Assembly: GCA_026417845.1 (NCBI GenBank)
Contig: JAOACM010000286.1
Coordinates: forward strand, 1 to 5,990
DNA length: 5,990 nt
From: Planctomycetota bacterium
Lineage (GTDB): Bacteria > Planctomycetota > SZUA-567 > H5-PLA8 > CALKMO01
Direction of reading: 5' to 3'
In this document: in pieces, positions 1 to 3,791 of the stretch
How positions within the stretch are numbered: the stretch's first letter is position 1
Layout: every line of letters begins with the position of its first letter
The notes under the pieces: model-generated
Told to the model about the DNA's origin: nothing
Database searches by the model: none
Seen by the model: only the letters and a program-made list of their open reading frames with translations
Translations under genes and position numbers: made by a program

Positions 1-19
1 AGATGTGTATAAGAGACAG
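1..19. other. Tn5/Nextera mosaic-end adapter (artefact)
   Basis: Bases 1-19 read AGATGTGTATAAGAGACAG, the exact Tn5 mosaic end used in Nextera (tagmentation) library adapters. It interrupts the pheS reading frame: genomic sequence begins at base 20, whose complement (C) is the first base expected for the conserved Arg codon that follows GIE in PheS motif 3. It is untrimmed adapter at a contig end and not a transposon in the organism. Open frames starting inside it give the typical artefact N-terminus MCIRDR. Confidence 0.97.
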
Positions 20-1022
20 GTTCTATGCCGAAGCCGAATGCGAAGCCCGTGACGCGCTCGGGATGGAACGGCGGCAGCTCGCCCGGCAGACATGTCTCGC
101 CGCGCCTCCGCCGCTCCTCGCACACCGCCTCGAACACCTTCGGGTTCACCATCCCGCACCCGCCCACCTCGATCCAGCCCGCGCCCCTGCACAGGCCGCA
201 CGGCAGGCCGCGCCTGCCCTCGCACCTAGGGCAGCTTGCGTCCGCCTCCGCCGACGGCTCCGTGAACGGGAAGAAGCTCGGCCTGAATCTCGTCCTTACC
301 GACGGCCCGAATATGCCGCGGCAGAAGGCGGCTATGACGCCCTTCAGGTCAGCCATCGAGACGTCGGCGTCAACCCAGAGGCCTTCGATCTGGTGGAAGG
401 TCGAGGCATGGGTGGCGTCTATCCTGTCCGGCCTGTAGACGCGCCCCGGCGCGACCACCCTGGTTGGCGGGGTGCGCGCGAGGTCCTCCATCACGCGTAT
501 CTGAACGGTGGACGTCTGGCTCCTGAGCAGCATGTTGCCGCCGAGGTAGAACGAATCCCACGAATCGCGGGCGGGATGGTCTTTTGGAATGTTCAGGTCG
601 TCGAAGTTGTGCCGCTCGTCCTCGACCTCCGGCCCGTCCACCGCCTCGAATCCGAGCGAAGCGAATATGCGCAGCAGGTCGGCGACGGTAGCGTTCAGCG
701 GATGCATCCGGCCCAGCTCGTGGACATCTCCTTCGGCCGGAGGTTCGGTTGGATCGAAGATCATTTCGGAGGCAGGGGTGGCTGCCAGCGCCTTTTTCCT
801 CTCCTCGAACGCCGCCTCCAGCCTCGCGCGCAGCTCGTTTGCCAGCCGCCCGACCTCCTTGCGCTCTTCAGGCGGCACGGATCCTATCGCCGACAGGATG
901 TCCCTGACCTGCCCCTTCTGGCCAAGGTACCTGGCGCGGACGGCATCCAGCGACTTCCGGTCGGATGCCGCCGCAAATTCCCTCAGGCCCTCTTCGAGTA
1001 TCCTCGCTATCCTGTCTTTCAT
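20..1022 (-). CDS. pheS: Phenylalanyl-tRNA synthetase alpha subunit, 3' truncated by contig end
   Basis: Cytosolic class II aminoacyl-tRNA synthetase subunit; with PheT (alpha2beta2) it charges tRNA-Phe with phenylalanine using ATP. 334 residues are visible: an N-terminal helical tRNA-binding arm (about 1-90), GPEVEDERHNFDDLNIP (130-146), motif 2 around GRVYRPDR...TFHQIEGL (193-215), FPFTEPSAEAD (251-261), the core GCGMVNP (288-294), and motif 3 GFAFGFGIE (326-334), where the contig ends. Compared with E. coli PheS (327 aa) roughly 25-35 C-terminal residues are missing. Two insertions stand out: a zinc-ribbon-like pair of CxxC motifs (Cys264/267 and Cys275/278), known in several bacterial PheS, and about 17 extra residues (301-320, Arg-rich EERRRRGE) before motif 3. 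The ATG gives a normal PheS N-terminus (MKDRIARILEEGL), but no Shine-Dalgarno precedes it. It lies 105 nt after rplT behind a terminator-like hairpin; pheT presumably followed. Confidence 0.97.
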
Positions 1023-1075
1023 TTTGGGGGCACAACCGCAAGAGCGCGTCCCGGCCGACTGTCTTTCCTGGAACG

Positions 1076-1110
1076 GAGAAAAGCCGCCCGGCCGCGGATC
1101 TCAGGGGCGG
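1076..1110 (-). terminator. Terminator/attenuator-like hairpin between rplT and pheS
   Basis: On the minus strand CCGCCC (1110-1105) pairs perfectly with GGGCGG (1089-1084) across a 15-nt loop that itself holds the palindrome CCGCGG. The stem is followed at once by CTTTTCTC (1083-1076). It begins 17 nt after the rplT stop and ends 53 nt before the pheS ATG. The form is that of a weak intrinsic terminator. Position suggests partial termination or attenuation that lowers pheS relative to the ribosomal genes; pheS leaders are attenuated in some bacteria. I see no Phe-rich leader peptide, and a T-box would need a much longer leader, so the mechanism is open. Confidence 0.5.
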
Positions 1111-1127
1111 ACGCACGAGGGCCCGGA

Positions 1128-1517
1128 TCAGTCGGCTGTGACCGGCTTCGCCTTCCCGGCGCCCGCGCCCAGCGCCTTCCTCGCCATCTCCACCAGCGCG
1201 TCGAAGGCCTTCGGCTCGAAGATGGCAAGATCGGCCATTATCTTCCGGTCTACCTTGTAGCCAGCCTTGATCAGCCCCTCGATCAGCCTGGAGTAGGACA
1301 TGCCGCGCTGCCTGGCCGCGGCGCTTATGCGGGTTATCCACAGCTCGCGGAAACGCCTGTGCCTGGCGCGCCTGTCGCGCGTCGAAAAGGCTTCCGCGCG
1401 CTCGATCGTTTCCACGGCGGTGCGGAAGAGCTTCCCGCGGCCCATCACGAAGCCCTTCGCGCGCTTCCGCACCTTCCTTACGTACTTCATCCTGGCGGTG
1501 TTGGTTTTTACGCGCAT
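1128..1517 (-). CDS. rplT: 50S ribosomal protein L20
   Basis: 129 residues, a little longer than the usual 115-120. L20 binds 23S rRNA early in large-subunit assembly and in many bacteria also represses its own operon by binding mRNA. Family signatures are clear: Lys/Arg-rich N-terminal arm (1-25), AKGFVMGRGKLFRTA (20-34), the strongly conserved DRRARHRRFRELWITRI (48-64), AAARQRGMSYSRLIEGL (66-82) and DRKIMADLAIFEPKAFDALV (91-110). The extra length is a C-terminal Ala/Gly/Lys tail (GAGAGKAKPVTAD). The start is supported by AAAAAGGAG (ctcc of GGAG at 1526-1529) 8 nt upstream of the ATG, with the context GATCGAAAAATG. It follows rpmI after an unusually long 384-nt spacer and precedes pheS by 105 nt, on the same strand. 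Confidence 0.98.
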   Translation of the reverse strand: MRVKTNTARMKYVRKVRKRAKGFVMGRGKLFRTAVETIERAEAFSTRDRRARHRRFRELWITRISAAARQRGMSYSRLIEGLIKAGYKVDRKIMADLAIFEPKAFDALVEMARKALGAGAGKAKPVTAD

Positions 1518-1901
1518 TTTTCGATCTCCTTTTTCCGCTCTTCAGGCTTCCGGTCCGGTTCAGTCTGCTGCCCCGGACACGGTCTGCCGGCCGCCGTCCG
1601 CCGGCGCCGCCCGGCCCGGGGCCGCGACCGGATCGCGGAGTCTCCGGCGCCCCCGCCAGGGATCGCCGGCCCCGCGCTTCGCGAAAGACGCCGGCGGGAA
1701 ATGCGCGCCCGCGCCTGGCGTCGTGCCCTCCGGCCGGGGCGTTCGGATACCTCCGCGCTACGGCGCCCTGCCGTGGTTGCCGACCCGCCCCGACCCTGCC
1801 ATCGCCTTCCTGCCCGCCCCTCTCGCAACCTCCGACACGGCTGGCGCCTGGAGGTCCAGCGCGAATAAGGCGGACGGTCAGCCGAAGCGGGAATCCCGAT
1901 C
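1518..1901 (-). other. 384-nt GC-rich structured spacer between rpmI and rplT
   Basis: No convincing gene on either strand: the open frames here are Arg/Gly/Pro-rich read-through of GC-rich DNA. In the direction of transcription it holds several perfect inverted repeats: CTGGA/TCCAG just after rpmI (near 1850-1860), the strong nested hairpin at 1687-1722, and CCGCGA/TCGCGG (1638-1633/1627-1622, loop TCCGG). It ends in the rplT Shine-Dalgarno. rpmI and rplT are normally tens of bases apart, so this spacer is exceptional. It may be an rplT leader, for instance an L20-binding autoregulatory RNA, or inserted non-coding sequence; the sequence does not decide. Confidence 0.6.
1682..1722 (-). terminator. 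Nested hairpin with short T run in the rpmI-rplT spacer
   Basis: On the minus strand GACGCC (1722-1717) pairs with GGCGTC (1692-1687). Inside it GCGGG (1712-1708) pairs with CCCGC (1698-1694) around a 9-nt loop, with small internal asymmetry. The outer stem is followed directly by TTTC (1686-1683). Eleven G-C-rich base pairs make this one of the strongest structures in the window. The T run is too short for a confident intrinsic terminator, so it may instead be a partial terminator or part of a regulatory leader of rplT. Confidence 0.4.
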
Positions 1902-2102
1902 CTAATCTCTCTTCCCGTACAGAAGCGCGAGCTTTTTCGCCTCGGTGCTTTCGTCCACTATCCGCCGCCTCAGCCGGCGCTTCCTTTTCCCCGGCTTCCC
2001 GGTCATCAGGTGACTGCGGAACCCCTGGCTCCTCATCACCTTCCCCGTGGCGGTTATTTTAATCCTTTTCCTTATCCCCTTGTGCGATTTGACCTTGGGC
2101 AT
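1902..2102 (-). CDS. rpmI: 50S ribosomal protein L35
   Basis: 66 residues, the normal length. L35 is a small, very basic large-subunit protein. The sequence begins MPKVKSHKGIRKRIKITATGK and continues with the conserved RSQGFRSHLMTGK (24-36) and KRKRRLRR (39-46), as in the L35 family, and ends YGKRD with a TAG stop. The frame is open upstream to an ATG at 2222, but the family alignment and a GGAGG (2117-2113) 10 nt before the ATG at 2102 fix the short form. It is the first gene of the rpmI-rplT-pheS operon here. infC, which usually precedes it, is not present upstream, where a promoter and leader are found instead. Confidence 0.97.
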   Translation of the reverse strand: MPKVKSHKGIRKRIKITATGKVMRSQGFRSHLMTGKPGKRKRRLRRRIVDESTEAKKLALLYGKRD

Positions 2103-2112
2103 TCTACCCGCG

Positions 2113-2117
2113 CCTCC
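2113..2117 (-). promoter_or_regulatory. rpmI ribosome binding site
   Basis: GGAGG on the minus strand, 10 nt upstream of the ATG at 2102. It decides the start of rpmI against the longer in-frame possibility beginning at 2222. Confidence 0.8.
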
Positions 2118-2302
2118 GTCGGCTCTCGAATCTCCGATCGCGACGGGCCGCATCCTGCAGTCGGTCGTCGCGTTCGATCTGCCGCTTACGGGCCTTGTCC
2201 CCGCCTCCGCGCCGCCGTCCATTCCCTCTATCGTTCCCGGCGCGCCCCGCGTATGCCTTCCGCCATTCAGGCCTCACCCCATGGCTTTTGCGGGGAATAC
2301 CT

Positions 2303-2340
2303 TCGCGAGTTCCGGTAAAAGCACCTTCCATCTCTCGCGA
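2303..2340 (-). promoter_or_regulatory. Stem-loop in the rpmI operon leader
   Basis: On the minus strand TCGCGAG (2340-2334) pairs perfectly with CTCGCGA (2309-2303); an inner GGT/ACC closes a GCTTTT loop. It begins about 12 nt after the predicted transcription start, so it would form at the very 5' end of the roughly 250-nt leader. It could stabilise the transcript or take part in control by L20. Its arms repeat the TCGCGA core found in the promoter spacer, so DNA binding is an alternative reading. Confidence 0.45.
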
Positions 2341-2358
2341 TCGGCGAAAAGGCGGTTG

Positions 2359-2387
2359 TTTATAAGCGCTCGCGAGCGGAGATTCAA
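2359..2387 (-). promoter_or_regulatory. Sigma70-type promoter for rpmI-rplT-pheS
   Basis: On the minus strand a -35 box TTGAAT (2387-2382), a 17-bp spacer and a -10 box TATAAA (2364-2359). Five of six -10 positions and four of six -35 positions match the consensus, with ideal spacing. The predicted start lies near 2352, leaving a leader of about 250 nt before the rpmI ATG. It points into the ribosomal-protein operon and explains how this operon is expressed without infC upstream. Confidence 0.65.
2367..2378. promoter_or_regulatory. 12-bp palindrome inside promoter spacer (possible operator)
   Basis: CGCTCGCGAGCG is a perfect 12-bp palindrome lying wholly within the 17-bp spacer between the -35 and -10 boxes of the rpmI promoter. 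Its TCGCGA core (2370-2375) recurs at 2335-2340 and 2303-2308, so three copies occur in 73 bp, 32 and 35 bp apart. The position is that of a repressor operator; the regulator is unknown. Confidence 0.4.
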
Positions 2388-2458
2388 ATCCATTTCCAGC
2401 ATTGGTCTGGCACCCCCAAGCTGGTACCGGAGCATTGCGGGAATCCTTTCCCCAGTTA

Positions 2459-2467
2459 TGGTATGAT
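2459..2467 (+). promoter_or_regulatory. Extended -10 promoter for the zinc-ribbon gene
   Basis: TGG followed by TATGAT (2462-2467) forms an extended -10 element (TGnTATAAT type). No good -35 is found at 17 bp; TTGCGG (2435-2440) lies 21 bp upstream of TATGAT, or 16 bp upstream of an alternative TATGGT (2457-2462). Transcription would start near 2474 and give a leader of about 210 nt before the ATG at 2683. It is divergent from the rpmI promoter. Confidence 0.4.
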
Positions 2468-2539
2468 GCATATGGGGTCGTTCGATCCGTCCGGCGGTCA
2501 GGCGCGCCTCCGGGCGTCCGTGCCCAGGTATTCGACCCG

Positions 2540-2569
2540 CGCCAGCCCCTCGCGCCGGGGCGGCTGGCG
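2540..2569 (+). promoter_or_regulatory. GC-rich stem-loop in the leader of the zinc-ribbon gene
   Basis: CGCCAGCC (2540-2547) pairs perfectly with GGCTGGCG (2562-2569), and CC/GG may extend the stem past a single bulged C. No T run follows, so it is not an intrinsic terminator. It sits between the predicted promoter and the coding sequence and would be a stable element of the 5' untranslated RNA. Confidence 0.4.
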
Positions 2570-2682
2570 GAGATATGGAGCCTGTCCGAAAACCCCGGAC
2601 TCAGAGCTTATGGCTCGAGGCTGGCTTCCTTTTCGAGAGGGAGGTTTCCGGAGGGGCTCTTAAAAACGGGTGCCGTGCTCGT

Positions 2683-3450
2683 ATGCAGATAATCTATTGC
2701 GACAGATGCGGGCGCCGCATGACCGATTCGGACATCCACGAGGGCCGCGCCGTTCTGCTGAACGGCAAGGCGTTTTGCTTCGACTGTTCGCCATCCGGCG
2801 CTCAGGAACGCGCCGCCGACCAGGCCTGCAGGCGCAAGGAAAGCGCCAGCTCCAGACTGCAGAACCCCCTCGGCAGGATCGCCCACAATACTCCAGTCGG
2901 TACTCCCGCCGTTACGGAACGGCGCAAGAGCAGCCGCAGACTGCCGCCTCAACCGCCGCTCGCCGGTACGTTCCAGCCGGCATCGGGAGCCGCGTCGGGA
3001 GGAACACCTCCAGCGGCGGCCGCCTCTGCCGCGATCACGCCGGGCGGCTCCCATCCGACCGGAGCCACCTCCGCCGGAGCGGCGCCGGGGAGGTCGGCCG
3101 GTGGCGTTCCGGAAGGTGCCGCCGGCGCCCCGGGGGCCGGCAGCATCGGCCGGGGCACGCCGGAAGCCGGGCCCGCTCCCGGCCGGAGGTCCTCAGTCCG
3201 GCTCGTCGCGACGAAGGCGGAAACGGGGCCGCCTGCCGCGCAGATCCGTGCCGCCGGGCGGATATCCGCCCGCCAGAAGGTCCCCTCGACCAGAAGGGCG
3301 AGCGCCATCGGCATCGCGTGGCTGATAGCCGTATCCGCCGCCGTGGCGCTGGCCATCGTCCTGATCATCGCGCTTGCGCTGCGGACCGCCCGCCCGTCCC
3401 CCTCTAAACAAAAGGCGGTCCCGCCGCATGGGCGGAGTCTTCCGCCGTAG
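2683..3450 (+). CDS. Zinc-ribbon, low-complexity, single-pass membrane protein
   Basis: 255 residues. The N-terminus MQIIYCDRCGRRMT...AFCFDCS is a small zinc ribbon with Cys6/Cys9 and Cys32/Cys35 as likely ligands and a GRAVLLNGKA turn between them. Residues about 40-205 are a disordered-looking linker rich in Ala, Gly, Pro, Ser and Arg with repeated GGxP/AAxG-like runs. Residues about 207-233 (IGIAWLIAVSAAVALAIVLIIALAL) form one membrane helix, followed by a 22-residue basic tail. There is no signal peptide. With positive charge on both sides the topology is uncertain, though a tail-anchored protein with the ribbon in the cytoplasm is likely. No enzyme motif is visible and I do not recognise a named family; a role in a membrane-linked complex is conjecture. 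The ATG is placed at the zinc ribbon; its Shine-Dalgarno is weak. An alternative in-frame ATG at 2575 would add 36 residues without domain character. Confidence 0.8.
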   Translation: MQIIYCDRCGRRMTDSDIHEGRAVLLNGKAFCFDCSPSGAQERAADQACRRKESASSRLQNPLGRIAHNTPVGTPAVTERRKSSRRLPPQPPLAGTFQPASGAASGGTPPAAAASAAITPGGSHPTGATSAGAAPGRSAGGVPEGAAGAPGAGSIGRGTPEAGPAPGRRSSVRLVATKAETGPPAAQIRAAGRISARQKVPSTRRASAIGIAWLIAVSAAVALAIVLIIALALRTARPSPSKQKAVPPHGRSLPP

Positions 3451-3464
3451 TTTTCGCCATGCGG
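3424..3464 (+). terminator. Nested inverted repeats at the stop codon of the zinc-ribbon gene
   Basis: Inner hairpin: GGCGGA (3431-3436) pairs with TCCGCC (3441-3446) around the loop GTCT, followed by GTAG and TTTT (3451-3454); the TAG is the stop codon. Outer repeat: CCGCATGG (3424-3431) and CCATGCGG (3457-3464) are perfect 8-bp complements that enclose it, sharing one base. The inner hairpin plus T run is a plausible short intrinsic terminator. The outer arms could form a competing or coaxial stem. Confidence 0.5.
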
Positions 3465-3791
3465 GATCCGCTACCGGGAGTCCCTCGCCGGCGTCGGCCG
3501 GACCAGCGTAACCGCTTGTCGAAAAATCCGGCGGAGAGTAAATGCAAAACCGTCAGCCGGCCGGAAGGGCGTGGCTCGCCCCGGCGGGGCAGAACCGTCT
3601 CTCATACGGGATGCCGTCGCGACCCGCTTCCCGGCGACCGGAAACGCCGCGTGCGCCGGGGCCGGCGGCACCGGGATGCGGACCGGCCGCCGGTCCGGGA
3701 CCGGCGTATGGACAGGTCCCGCGTCCTGTCGGATACTGCGGGGAGACGGGACGCGCGTGATGCCGCGGAGACTGAAGGAGGCGGTCGAAAA
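3451..3791 (+). other. 341-bp GC-rich intergenic region before the fusion gene
   Basis: No gene I can support with confidence. All three plus-strand frames are largely open because of the base composition, and their products are Arg/Pro/Gly-rich. Two frames deserve a note. One runs in phase with the preceding gene from its amber stop to a TGA that overlaps the next ATG (ATGA at 3792-3795). The other is a 72-codon frame at 3542-3760 with GGAG 5 nt before its ATG. No strong promoter is visible; the best match (TTGTCG at 3516, TAAATG at 3539) is poor. Confidence 0.5.
3775..3781 (+). promoter_or_regulatory. Ribosome binding site of the fusion oxidoreductase
   Basis: AAGGAGG, 10 nt before the ATG at 3792. 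It decides the start: the frame is open back to 3459, but those 111 codons are Arg-rich and unlike any dehydrogenase N-terminus, whereas the sequence from 3792 begins directly with a Rossmann fold. Confidence 0.85.

Noticed and set aside
3..1868. 621-codon plus-strand open frame beginning MCIRDR
   Set aside because: It starts inside the Nextera adapter and runs antisense to pheS and rplT; its length comes from GC-rich codons and the product is low-complexity.
1902..2222. Longer L35 of 106 residues starting at 2222
   Set aside because: The extra 40 residues do not match L35, and the GGAGG before MPKVKSHKG fixes the start at 2102.
2274..2471. 65-codon minus-strand frame (MHHTITGERIP...)
   Set aside because: It contains the rpmI promoter boxes, has no Shine-Dalgarno and no recognisable family; third-position composition is not gene-like.
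2575..2682. Upstream start (ATG 2575) for the zinc-ribbon protein
   Set aside because: The ribbon normally sits at the very N-terminus; GGAG is only 2 nt before this ATG, and the added 36 residues show no domain. Kept as a minor alternative.
3516..3544. Promoter for the fusion gene (TTGTCG - 17 bp - TAAATG)
   Set aside because: About three of six matches in each box; not better than chance in this region.
3459..3791. N-terminal extension of the fusion protein by 111 residues
   Set aside because: Arg-rich sequence without dehydrogenase character, while a strong AAGGAGG and a standard Rossmann start are at 3792.
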